This document shows positions 1 to 8,086 of a DNA stretch of 64,000 nucleotides, piece after piece. Numbering within the stretch: position 1 is the stretch's first letter; every line of letters begins with the position of its first letter. Under the pieces are notes generated by a model. It was not told where the DNA came from. It saw nothing but the letters and a program-made list of their open reading frames with translations, and made no database searches. Origin of the DNA: M1-B18 sp048264125 (lineage in GTDB: Bacteria; Bacillota; Clostridia; Peptostreptococcales; Natronincolaceae). The position numbers and the translations under genes are program-made. Location: the NCBI GenBank assembly GCA_048264125.1, contig JBLXDM010000013.1, positions 1 to 64,000 on the forward strand. The letters are read 5' to 3'.

Positions 1-8
1 TTTGACAT
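1..8 (-). CDS. Start of a gene running off the left edge (product unknown)
   Basis: Just downstream of the STAND NTPase stop, the minus strand shows an AAAGGG-type ribosome binding site followed about 9 nt later by ATG TCA AA at the window edge. Only the first codons (Met-Ser-) are present, so nothing can be said of the product. The 24-nt spacing to the upstream stop suggests a two-gene operon with the STAND gene. Confidence 0.35.
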
Positions 9-32
9 ATTCAACACCCTTTCATGATTTAA

Positions 33-2000
33 TTATACAATCACGATTTTGTGTCCGTCAAACTTGGTATGAGGCACTTCTTTTAACTTTGATTCAATCT
101 TGTCGAGAAGGATTTTTTGAATTTGGTAACCTTGTTTATACGATTCAAGATTGTAACCAAAGTGTTCAATGAACATCTTGCTTACTTCTATTATTCTAGA
201 GCAATCTCGTTCAAGGTACTTCAATGCAAGTTCAATAGCTATTTCGAGATTTTCATCGTTATTAAACTGACCTAGGCTACTAAGGAGCAACTCGTATCTT
301 GTGTTGTTATCGATTAAATACTCACTACAAATTTCATTGTTAAAAGGCATATGATCTATCTCATTTGATATATATAAAAGTGTTTCTTCTGGTTCAACAA
401 ACCAAAAAGTAAGAACAAGCTCTCTGTACCTATCATCAAGCGGTGTCTTCCATTTTTGCCACAAGACTCTTATTGCATTAGAGAAGAATTCAATATTACC
501 ATAATATGCTAAAACAGCATTTACGTTTTGAACAATACGATTTTTACTAGCTGGGAACATTAAGTTTACAACATCAGAATAATCTAGTAAATATCTAACT
601 TCATAAACGTAGTGAAAAATAAAAACCGATACAATTTGATCCGGTATCACTACAACTTCATCTTCGTAGATATTTACAATTTCATCGTAGTGGAGCTTTT
701 TGTAGATTTCAACAAGCTCATCCTTACTAATCGATGTTAGTTGGCTTACAATATTCATTATTTCTTCTGACTTAATATGTAGTTTATCTAAAAAGGATAA
801 TGCACCAAGAGCTTTTAGGTACGAGGTTTCATTAATATTATCTAATTTTTCTCGCATAAATTCATAATACTTTTCAAGAATCTGCCCAATGTTTTGAATA
901 CTCTTAAATGTATCTTCCTTTTTTGCAACGCTTGCCATCATAACTGCTAGGCGTACGTTCCCTTTAGAAAGCTTTACAATATGATTATAGAAATCAGAAT
1001 TGTAGATTCCAAAATTCGATTTTACAATTTCTATAATATCTTCATCTGCTAGTATATCTAGTTCAAATGTACATGGTTCAATATATCTACTGATTTTTGC
1101 CAATGTAGAGTTCAAGGCATAATCTCTTACTGTTGCAACGATTTTTATGCGCCCCCTGTTTTCAACTATATAGTATAGTAGTTCATCAAGCGAAGTCAGT
1201 TTATTGATGTCGTCAAAAAAGATTAAGTGGTTGCCATTCGAGGTATATCGAATCAATTCTTCATACAAACCTTGACCTTTGTCTTTAATGAACCATAAGT
1301 TATCTAATTCTTTTTTATTTTCGTAACTTTTCATAGCTTCACACACAAACTTTGTTTTACCTAGTCCAGTTTTACCTGACACAACAAGAAAGTCATTTTC
1401 ATCTAACAAGTCTTGAAATTCAACTATCTTGTCACCTCTGCCAAAAAACTCTAGACTAAGAGGTGTTGAAAAAGCCACATCGTCATTCATTTTTATAAAT
1501 GTTTTCAAATTAAGAAATTGTCCCTTATCAATTGGTACACCAAGATAGTCTTTTGCAATAAATGGATACTTACTAACAAGCAAATGTGAAATATTATCTA
1601 AATCAAATTTTTCAAACTCTACATTATTTTCCTCACACAACTTGGATAGGGTACCGATTTCGCCTACAGACAATTTACTATTATATACAACAATCAATTT
1701 TTCAATATCTACTACTTTGATATTTGTTTTATCTTCATTAAAACATTTTTTAATATCTTCCATAAGTTTTGCACATACGTTTGTTTGTTTTGTTGTGTAT
1801 TCGATAAAAATATATTTACCGTACGCATTCAAAATGTACGCATCCGGAGTACCAGTAATTGTCTTATTAGTCCCAGTTTGACCTCCTGAATTTGTAACTT
1901 TGCCATAACCAATTTGTTCTAAAAGCTCATTGCATAAGACTTGAAAGGTACCACCTTCAAGTTCTCGTAGCTTGCTTTCAAGAATATTCCTGTAATTCAT
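33..2000 (-). CDS. STAND-like P-loop NTPase with N-terminal PD-(D/E)XK-like nuclease domain (putative defence protein)
   Basis: About 655 aa. The N-terminal ~150 residues carry a restriction-endonuclease-like signature: a TPDAY segment near residue 55 followed by FIEYTTK, which resembles the D...ExxxK arrangement of PD-(D/E)XK/Mrr-like nucleases. From about residue 205 follows a P-loop NTPase module with Walker A SGKTGLGKT and Walker B LIFFDDIN, then an all-helical C-terminal half as in STAND ATPases. Such nuclease-STAND fusions are commonly phage sensors whose C-terminal repeats detect a viral protein. That role is inference from family and context (next to a Gabija-like system). ATG at 2000 is preferred over TTG at 2009 because a GAAAGG site lies 9 nt upstream. 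It is shorter than Avs-type proteins, so it may be a compact form or work with the gene off the left edge. Confidence 0.7.
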   Translation of the reverse strand: MNYRNILESKLRELEGGTFQVLCNELLEQIGYGKVTNSGGQTGTNKTITGTPDAYILNAYGKYIFIEYTTKQTNVCAKLMEDIKKCFNEDKTNIKVVDIEKLIVVYNSKLSVGEIGTLSKLCEENNVEFEKFDLDNISHLLVSKYPFIAKDYLGVPIDKGQFLNLKTFIKMNDDVAFSTPLSLEFFGRGDKIVEFQDLLDENDFLVVSGKTGLGKTKFVCEAMKSYENKKELDNLWFIKDKGQGLYEELIRYTSNGNHLIFFDDINKLTSLDELLYYIVENRGRIKIVATVRDYALNSTLAKISRYIEPCTFELDILADEDIIEIVKSNFGIYNSDFYNHIVKLSKGNVRLAVMMASVAKKEDTFKSIQNIGQILEKYYEFMREKLDNINETSYLKALGALSFLDKLHIKSEEIMNIVSQLTSISKDELVEIYKKLHYDEIVNIYEDEVVVIPDQIVSVFIFHYVYEVRYLLDYSDVVNLMFPASKNRIVQNVNAVLAYYGNIEFFSNAIRVLWQKWKTPLDDRYRELVLTFWFVEPEETLLYISNEIDHMPFNNEICSEYLIDNNTRYELLLSSLGQFNNDENLEIAIELALKYLERDCSRIIEVSKMFIEHFGYNLESYKQGYQIQKILLDKIESKLKEVPHTKFDGHKIVIV

Positions 2001-2464
2001 AACCCTCAACCTTTCTTAAATTATTTATCCACAATTATGTTATCTTTATAATTTCTCAAATACAATTAGCTAATAACGGGAGTTGATACGCGAGCAATGA
2101 AACGATTTTTCATTTAAATAGATCTTACGCATAATTCTCATGACAGTTTAATTATTCACACTTGAATACCTGTAATAAACGGTCTAATTTAATCTAAAAA
2201 GGGCAATGGTAGGAATAGTCAGACATCTTTTCGCTTGGTTAAAATGGGTTATTTAATCAATTATTACACTACTGTAGTTACTCCCTTATCTCCAAGTAGC
2301 CTTTATATTATTATAATCTTCTTCAGAGCATTTGTCATGGAATGCTATCTTGCCGTAGCCAATTATGTTGCTGCATAAAAAAGCCCAATAATGAGGCTAT
2401 TTGTTTCAGAAAGTAAAGAATTTTGGTTTTATTCACTGCGACTAATACTAATAATTAACCTACT

Positions 2465-2523
2465 GAAAAAACCGCACCTACTTGTGATACGGTTCACCGT
2501 ATCGTTGTATCAGCGGTTTTTTT
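2465..2523. repeat. att-like copy of the rlmH 3' end inside a double inverted repeat (left island end)
   Basis: Read on the minus strand, 2498-2478 encodes Gly-Glu-Pro-Tyr-His-Lys-stop, the same six residues and stop that end rlmH at 7534-7514. It continues into GCGGTTTTTT, which also follows rlmH. Differences within the codons are synonymous. The block is symmetric: outer arms AAAAAACCGC (2466-2475) and GCGGTTTTTT (2513-2522), and inner arms GATACGGT (2486-2493) and ACCGTATC (2496-2503). Staphylococcal SCC elements insert at the rlmH 3' end and carry terminal copies of its last codons, so this is read as the distal attachment site. It could also act as a bidirectional terminator. Confidence 0.6.
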
Positions 2524-2818
2524 GCTCATACTAATAACTGGATAACTTCAGTGCCAAGCACTTATCCTATAAGTAGCACAAAGGCAAATATGTTTATTAC
2601 TTACTAAATCAAGTACTCTTAAAGCTAAATATTTCACATCCAAGCTCTCACTATACCCAAGTTTAATATCCTTATTCCCACTATAATTTAAATATGCTTT
2701 TATAATTTTCTGATGATTATTAACAACTTTTCTTAAAAAGTTGAGTGCCAAGTACAGAACATTAAAATTTATTAAAGCAATATGTTCTTATGTTCTATAT
2801 CTGGAATCATATTCTATT

Positions 2819-2878
2819 ATTACTGAAGGTGCTAACCTAAAAACAATATCAGCAAGGCTTGGGCATGCAAATACATAA
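2819..2878 (+). pseudogene. Tyrosine recombinase/phage integrase C-terminal remnant
   Basis: The plus frame ending at the TAA at 2876-2878 reads EGANLKTISARLGHANT. This matches the C-terminal region of phage-type tyrosine recombinases, where the L-G-H motif contains a catalytic His. The same frame is open back to 2717, but upstream residues do not resemble an integrase and the catalytic Arg boxes are absent. The natural C-terminal Tyr segment is also missing because of the stop. It is therefore a decayed fragment, evidence that an integrase-bearing element once occupied this spot. Confidence 0.6.
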
Positions 2879-2881
2879 ACA

Positions 2882-2905
2882 ACAATGAGTGTATACACTC
2901 ATTGT
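2882..2905. repeat. 24-bp perfect palindrome
   Basis: ACAATGAGTGTA is followed directly by its exact reverse complement, with no loop. It begins four bases after the integrase-remnant stop. There is no following T-run, so it is not a typical intrinsic terminator. It could be an operator, a recombination site or a cruciform-forming remnant. Confidence 0.7.
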
Positions 2906-3222
2906 CTCTGAAGTGCCGATAAGGAGTTGCTAACAGGCTAGAGGTCGTTTTGACAAGTAAAGTTCAGTAAGAGAGATTAAAGATAAAACAAGTGTAAACC
3001 CACCTGTTTTTACATATTTTGCAGGATTTTGGAACTTTATAGGGAATTATTGATTTGGACGAATTATTTATATTTCGCATTATACAGTAACTACTAACGC
3101 CTATAATGGGGCATTCAGCCATGTACAAACATTATTAGTTAGATGTTGTAATCTAAGGGATTTTTACAAAATATTTATTATTTAGACAACAACTCTATGA
3201 ATTAATTTTGGAGGGATTTATT

Positions 3223-5472
3223 ATGCAACTTAAGAAAATGTCTATTAGAAATTATCGACAATTTAAAGATGCGGTTATTAATTTTGATGAAGAGTTAACT
3301 ATTTTAGCAGGTGCTAATAATAGTGGTAAAACATCGATTATTGAGTTATTTAAAAGAGTTTTTCAAGATAGAAACTTCACACAAGATGATATCTCTGCTG
3401 AATACTACTCACAGTTGCAGGATGATTTTATTAAAACTGTAGATCAACTGCATAACAAAAGCATAACAGAACCTGAATTTAGAGAAAATGTTAAACAATT
3501 CTTTTCTGCTAAAGAAAATACCAGACCTATAGCCATTAAAATTGAAATTGAAGTTCAATACAGCAAAAGCGAAAGTATTTCTTTGTTCTCTGACTACTTA
3601 ATGGAGTTAGATGATACTTGTACAAGCTTCTACTTTTCCTTTAACTACGAAATTAATGTTTCTGAGTTAGTTAAATCTCTTAGTTTAGATGCAATAGCCC
3701 TATATAGTATGAAGCAAGAAATACACAAGTTAAAAACAACCAGACAAACTAAAGTAACCCGTAACCAACTTGATGAACTTAAGACCCAATATGAGGATTT
3801 TCTTCTCGAAATGTTCGGTTGTGCATTTACAAACGCAGTATACTTTACTGATAAGAACTATGAGAACGAAGAGCGAATTGGGGCAAAAGAATTTCAAAGT
3901 CTCTTCAAATACAATTATTTGCCTGCTACCCGCTTATTAAATGATGAAAAAACAGACAAACACTTTTCAATAAGTAAAGAATTGCTGGACCATTTTAAAC
4001 AAAGTGGTGATTGGGTAGAGTTTAAAACTCAAATTATTAAAGACATTAAAGATGGATTGAAAGCTCAAAAACTTAATGAAAAGGTCAAGAGTCATTCATT
4101 GACAAAAGTCCAAAAAGCCTTGGATAATATAGAAAAATATTTTGATTATAATAGAGGAGAATTTTCTTTACAAACAGATATTTCTGATGAACTGCTTATG
4201 AACTTTTTATCATCTTCCTTGCAAACGTTTTTCGAGTTTAATAATGGCAGAAAACTTAAAGAATTTTCACAAGGTTTGGGGATAAGCAACTTAATATATA
4301 TGTGTTTGAAAGTAGAAGCCTTTGTGAAACAGTATAAAACTGATGTGGTCAATATATTTGTTATTGAAGAACCAGAAGCTCATATGCATCCCCAAATGGA
4401 AAGAATGCTTATCAAATTTATAAATGAAATTTTGTTAAATGAAGAGAATAACCGTGTACAAGGAATTATCACAACTCATTCCGGTGAAATAATTAAATGT
4501 TCTGATTTAAAAAATATTAGGGTTTTAAGAATAAACAAACTTTTGACAAGTGCGGTCTACGATATGAATTTATTTAAGCAAAATCTTGATTCTAACGAAG
4601 AAAGACAATTTTTTGCATTTTTATTTTCAATCAACTATTCTGACTTGGTTTTTGCCAACAAAATCATTATGTATGAAGGTGATACAGAAAAATTATATAT
4701 CGAGAAGCTACTAACGGATGCCCAGTTTGAAGAATTATCAAACCAATACATATCCTTCGTTCAGGTAGGGGGTGCATATGCCCACTGGTATAGAAAGTTG
4801 GTGCATTTTCTAAGAATAAAGACACTTATAATAACAGATATTGACTATGACAAAAATCTAGTCTCAATTGATAAGGTTAAAGAAGATACAAAAATTACAA
4901 ATGCTGGACTGATTCAGTATTACAGAGATAGCGTAGCCATGGAAATACTAAAGACTGAAATTTTTCCATACTGTGAACTTAAGTGTAGAAAAAGAATGGA
5001 TAATTGTATTTACGAAAAGTCAGAACTCGATAAAGTATCCTTATTGCAATCTGATCTTAGAAGAAAGCCTTGTCCAAAGGTACATAAACCAGATTATACT
5101 AACATCAAGAAAAAGCCAACAGTAAGTAATATTGATTTGTGGGTCCAGAATGCCAATCATGCACTGATTAAGGTTGTGTCTCAGGGTGAGAATGATTTTT
5201 ACGCTCGCACTTTGGAAGAAGCAATGATCTGCAAACTATTAGGAATTACTGTCGAAAGCCTAAATAGCCCTACTTGGTGGAAAAGTCAGATATCTACTAA
5301 TGAACTCAGTCTAGATGTTCCAAACAAAAGGAATGATATTACTGTACGTGATATTATTAACGAGAACAAGAGCAACAAAACCGATTTTATGTATTCAGTA
5401 ATCCTTGCTGACCTACACATAAAATTGTTGCCTAACTATATTAAGGAGGGGCTAGAATGGTTAGCAAAATAA
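3223..5472 (+). CDS. gajA: Gabija-like GajA: OLD-family ATPase with TOPRIM nuclease domain
   Basis: 749 aa from ATG at 3223, chosen because GGAGGG lies 7 nt upstream (a TTG at 3208 overlaps that site). The N-terminus is an SMC/ABC-type ATPase: Walker A GANNSGKTS near residue 31, degenerate signature FSQGLGISN near 350, Walker B FVIEEPEAH near 380 and the switch TTHSGE. A TOPRIM domain follows, with EGDTE near residue 485 and the DID motif near 538. This is the OLD-family layout of GajA, a DNA-nicking endonuclease that acts against phage. The gene overlaps the helicase gene by 16 nt, the classic gajA-gajB pairing. It is longer than the described ~580-aa GajA. A cysteine-rich insert (C-x3-C-x6-C, later C-x3-H) at about residues 583-625 could bind metal. 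General OLD nuclease is the alternative. Confidence 0.85.
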   Translation: MQLKKMSIRNYRQFKDAVINFDEELTILAGANNSGKTSIIELFKRVFQDRNFTQDDISAEYYSQLQDDFIKTVDQLHNKSITEPEFRENVKQFFSAKENTRPIAIKIEIEVQYSKSESISLFSDYLMELDDTCTSFYFSFNYEINVSELVKSLSLDAIALYSMKQEIHKLKTTRQTKVTRNQLDELKTQYEDFLLEMFGCAFTNAVYFTDKNYENEERIGAKEFQSLFKYNYLPATRLLNDEKTDKHFSISKELLDHFKQSGDWVEFKTQIIKDIKDGLKAQKLNEKVKSHSLTKVQKALDNIEKYFDYNRGEFSLQTDISDELLMNFLSSSLQTFFEFNNGRKLKEFSQGLGISNLIYMCLKVEAFVKQYKTDVVNIFVIEEPEAHMHPQMERMLIKFINEILLNEENNRVQGIITTHSGEIIKCSDLKNIRVLRINKLLTSAVYDMNLFKQNLDSNEERQFFAFLFSINYSDLVFANKIIMYEGDTEKLYIEKLLTDAQFEELSNQYISFVQVGGAYAHWYRKLVHFLRIKTLIITDIDYDKNLVSIDKVKEDTKITNAGLIQYYRDSVAMEILKTEIFPYCELKCRKRMDNCIYEKSELDKVSLLQSDLRRKPCPKVHKPDYTNIKKKPTVSNIDLWVQNANHALIKVVSQGENDFYARTLEEAMICKLLGITVESLNSPTWWKSQISTNELSLDVPNKRNDITVRDIINENKSNKTDFMYSVILADLHIKLLPNYIKEGLEWLAK

Positions 5473-7349
5473 GTAATATGTTTTTAATCAATGCCCCTGC
5501 AGGTAGTGGAAAAACCACTTATATTGAAAATACAATAATGAATCTACTTACAAAGCATCCAAACAGAAAAGTATTAAGCATTACCTATACAAATAGAGCG
5601 AAGGAAGAATTACAAACCAGAGTTGATAGCAAGAATGTTACAATAGATACTATACACTCTTTTCTTTCGGGTTTCATTTCCCTCTATCTCTCTAAAACAG
5701 AGGTTGTTGATTTATACCTTCTAATATTTAAGAGCAAAATTAGATCATTAATTGATAATGGTGAGAGTGATTCTAGGAATTCAAGGTACATTGAAAAGTA
5801 TGGGGAATTAAACTTTGAAACAGTTAAAAAGAATCTTCGAAGAATTTTCTATAACGAACAGTCATATAGCAGTTATTATTATGGTGGTCTCTCTCACGAT
5901 GATATGCTATACTTTTGCCGAGAAATGTTCGAGAAATTTCCGATCCTTAAAAAACGCTTGTCGCATAAATATGCATATATCTTCATAGATGAATACCAAG
6001 ACACATCTGCCGACGTATTATATATTTTTTATAACTCAGTACTGAATACTAACACTACACTGTATCTACTTGGTGACAAAATGCAAGAAATATATAACAA
6101 TTACGATGGTTCTTTTAATAATATACTAAGTACATTTGATCAAGATTGTAATTTGGACGTTAATTATCGGTGTACGTCAGCCATAGTTGATGTTCTTAAC
6201 AATTTATACAACGATAAAAGTTTTTTCCAAAAACCAAATGGAAATCGTAATGGGAGCGCTCCAACTGTTCTGATAACAGACATTTCATCAGAAGTATATA
6301 TTAATCAATATAAGAATCACATGCAACTATATCTGTTTAATCGTGATCGGTTTGAAAAGATTGGAGTTGGTGATTTATATAGTTCTTTATCAGGAATGAA
6401 GGTATATAAATTTCCATCCAAATATACTCCTGTTGATGTTTTAACAGATAAAACAAATGATAATCCTGACAAATTATTTCGAATTTTATTTTCTATTTGT
6501 GAATTTATGGAATTGATTTACAGAAATGCTTATGGTAAAAGCATTCGCTTAGCCAGGGAAAAATCTCAAGTATTTAGCAGGAGTTTTACTGATATCAGAA
6601 ATCACAATGATAAAATTACTTTTTCTATCAAAGTAAAACACTTGATAGAGGAATATGCGTCCACAACTGCAACTATACTGGAATTTTGCACTTTTTTAGC
6701 CACTAATGAGTATTGTCATAGAGATACTTTTTCTCCATTTATCGAGAATGAAGAATATCAAAAAGTACTTAATACTCCTTTGCAGCAGTTAGTTTCTTTA
6801 TACTCATATTTAGACAACCCTAAAATATCTACTCAGCATGGTGTAAAGGGCGAAGGACATGATAATGTTTGCTTTATTTCAGAAGACTCGAAACAGACTC
6901 CGATAATTTATATGTATGATTTTTTCTGGTTATTGTGTACTGAGGATATTAATTTAACCGACTTTCAGAACTTTTATTATGATTATAGTTCTGATATTGA
7001 ATCGATAGATCTTACATATTTATCTCCTGCAGATGTGTATAAAGACCATAAAGAAGAGTATATTGAGAAGGCTCATTTTATCAATGATAAATATAAAGAC
7101 GATAAGTATTTTGCGTTTTGTCAACAGAAACAGTACATTAAATATCTGAATAATCCAACCTCAACAAATGCAAAAGATTGCTTTAAATCAACAAAAATCA
7201 GAGGAGTCTTATGGGCATACAAGATATTCTATGTCGGATGTTCACGTGCAAGACAGGACCTGACCATTATAGTTGATGAAAATAAAATCACACCGTTTAG
7301 AAATTTGTTTATTGAAAGAATGACTTCTATAGGGTTTTGTATTAAATGA
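5457..7349 (+). CDS. gajB: Gabija-like GajB: UvrD/PcrA-like SF1 helicase
   Basis: 630 aa. ATG at 5457 lies inside the 3' end of gajA (16-nt overlap) behind GGAGGGG, indicating translational coupling. SF1 helicase motifs are visible in order: Walker A APAGSGKTT near residue 14, Ia ITYTNRAKEEL, DTIHSF, motif II FIDEYQDTS near 178, motif III LGDKMQEIY, motif IV VNYRC, motif V TQHGVKGEGHDNV and motif VI YVGCSRARQDL near 592. In Gabija, GajB cooperates with the GajA nuclease tetramer and senses DNA termini. Length exceeds the described ~500 aa, in line with the enlarged GajA. A hairpin terminator follows at 7395-7451. Confidence 0.85.
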   Translation: MVSKISNMFLINAPAGSGKTTYIENTIMNLLTKHPNRKVLSITYTNRAKEELQTRVDSKNVTIDTIHSFLSGFISLYLSKTEVVDLYLLIFKSKIRSLIDNGESDSRNSRYIEKYGELNFETVKKNLRRIFYNEQSYSSYYYGGLSHDDMLYFCREMFEKFPILKKRLSHKYAYIFIDEYQDTSADVLYIFYNSVLNTNTTLYLLGDKMQEIYNNYDGSFNNILSTFDQDCNLDVNYRCTSAIVDVLNNLYNDKSFFQKPNGNRNGSAPTVLITDISSEVYINQYKNHMQLYLFNRDRFEKIGVGDLYSSLSGMKVYKFPSKYTPVDVLTDKTNDNPDKLFRILFSICEFMELIYRNAYGKSIRLAREKSQVFSRSFTDIRNHNDKITFSIKVKHLIEEYASTTATILEFCTFLATNEYCHRDTFSPFIENEEYQKVLNTPLQQLVSLYSYLDNPKISTQHGVKGEGHDNVCFISEDSKQTPIIYMYDFFWLLCTEDINLTDFQNFYYDYSSDIESIDLTYLSPADVYKDHKEEYIEKAHFINDKYKDDKYFAFCQQKQYIKYLNNPTSTNAKDCFKSTKIRGVLWAYKIFYVGCSRARQDLTIIVDENKITPFRNLFIERMTSIGFCIK

Positions 7350-7394
7350 AATAGCTGATTTTCACTCATAGTCGCTAGCTATTATTAAACATCT

Positions 7395-7451
7395 CCATTA
7401 CAAAAATAAAGACATCGCAATCTATCGCGGTGTCTTTATTTTTTGTAATGG
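7395..7451 (+). terminator. Long hairpin terminator after gajB
   Basis: Arms running from CCATTAC through AAAGACATCGC on the left and CGCGGTGTCTTT to GTAATGG on the right form a ~25-bp nearly perfect stem around AATCTAT, with a T-run in the 3' arm. The right arm overlaps the CCA of the tRNA-like fragment on the other strand. Confidence 0.8.
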
Positions 7452-7497
7452 TGTACCTAACAGGAATCAAACCTGTAGCACAGGTTTAGAAAACCGA
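7449..7497 (-). pseudogene. 3' half of a tRNA-like sequence (tRNA-Arg-UCU-like fragment)
   Basis: The minus strand shows a 5-bp T stem ACAGG/CCTGT closing a 7-nt loop TTTGATT, then a 7-nt acceptor strand TAGGTAC, discriminator A and CCA. Upstream, a loop TTTCTAA with anticodon TCT is flanked by imperfectly pairing arms. The D arm and 5' acceptor strand are missing, because the sequence runs into the rlmH-end repeat. T-loop position 56 is T rather than C. It looks like a decayed tRNA 3' end left by an element that used a tRNA gene as attachment site. Coincidental similarity cannot be excluded. Confidence 0.4.
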
Positions 7498-7501
7498 TTC
7501 A

Positions 7502-7534
7502 CAAAAACCGCCGTCATTTATGATACGGTTCCCC
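7502..7534 (-). repeat. rlmH-proximal att-like sequence (right island end)
   Basis: The last codons of rlmH (GGG GAA CCG TAT CAT AAA TGA) plus the following CGGCGGTTTTT form the chromosomal partner of the copy at 2465-2523. By eye 24 of 32 aligned bases agree, and the in-codon mismatches fall at third positions or in the stop. Both copies point the same way, as expected for direct repeats flanking an inserted element of about 5 kb. Confidence 0.6.
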
Positions 7535-7993
7535 CTTAATAATCCTAAACCCCCTATAAACCTGCTCCAGCAGCACAACCTTCATCAGCTGATGTGGAAA
7601 GGTCATGGGTGAGAAGGACAGCTTAAAGTCAGCCCTTTTCAGAACCTCATCCGATAGGCCCAAGGAGCCGCCTATTATGAATACTAGGTTGCTGTTGCCT
7701 GACACCGCCAGGCTGCTTAGCTTGTCTGCCAGCTCTTCGGAGGAGAGCATTTTTCCCTTTATGGCGAGGGCTATGACGTAGCTTCCATCCTTTATACGCC
7801 TTAAGAGGGCCTCTCCCTCCTTGTTTTTTACCTGCTCCATTTCTGCTGGGCTTATATTTTCAGGGGCCTTTTCATCTGGCACCTCTATTAGGCTTAATTT
7901 GCAATAGCGGGTCAATCGTTTCGAGTATTCATCTATGGCCAATTGAAAGGCCTTTTCCTTTATTTTTCCGACGGACAATATTGTTATGTTCAT
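7514..7993 (-). CDS. rlmH: 23S rRNA pseudouridine-1915 N3-methyltransferase RlmH
   Basis: 159 aa, the normal family length, if started at ATG 7993 (GAGGTG 7 nt upstream) rather than GTG 8002. It is a SPOUT-class methyltransferase that modifies pseudouridine 1915 in helix 69 of 23S rRNA. The knot region shows FIIGGSLGLSDEVL, and the conserved C-terminus ends YRGFRIIKGEPYHK. The final codons coincide with the att-like repeat, so the inserted island restores an intact reading frame. It lies at the distal end of the wal/htrA block. Confidence 0.96.
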   Translation of the reverse strand: MNITILSVGKIKEKAFQLAIDEYSKRLTRYCKLSLIEVPDEKAPENISPAEMEQVKNKEGEALLRRIKDGSYVIALAIKGKMLSSEELADKLSSLAVSGNSNLVFIIGGSLGLSDEVLKRADFKLSFSPMTFPHQLMKVVLLEQVYRGFRIIKGEPYHK

Positions 7994-8034
7994 TCGCTTC
8001 ACCTCAATTAATATGATATCACATTTGGCAAAAG

Positions 8035-8058
8035 AAAAAACCGGGTTTCCCCGGTTTT
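8035..8058 (-). terminator. Intrinsic terminator after htrA copy 1
   Basis: On the minus strand the stem AACCGGG/CCCGGTT around GAAA is followed by a run of T. It separates htrA from rlmH. Confidence 0.85.
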
Positions 8059-8086
8059 AGACATATATGATGCTTTATTTATCTCG

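Larger units (their letters stand above)
2001..3222. other. Gene-poor 1.2 kb gap with mobile-element debris
   Basis: This AT-rich stretch separates the STAND gene from the Gabija-like operon. It holds a perfect DnaA-box sequence at 2025-2033 just upstream of the STAND gene, an att-like/terminator-like palindromic structure (2465-2523), a tyrosine-recombinase C-terminal remnant (2819-2878) and a 24-bp perfect palindrome (2882-2905). I see no intact gene. A 67-aa minus-strand open frame at 2548-2751 has no clear ribosome binding site and no family signature. No convincing promoter for the rightward operon could be singled out between 2910 and 3200. Confidence 0.6.

Noticed and set aside
2548..2751. 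67-aa open frame on the minus strand in the accessory gap
   Set aside because: No ribosome binding site of note, no family signature, and it overlaps the decayed integrase region on the other strand.
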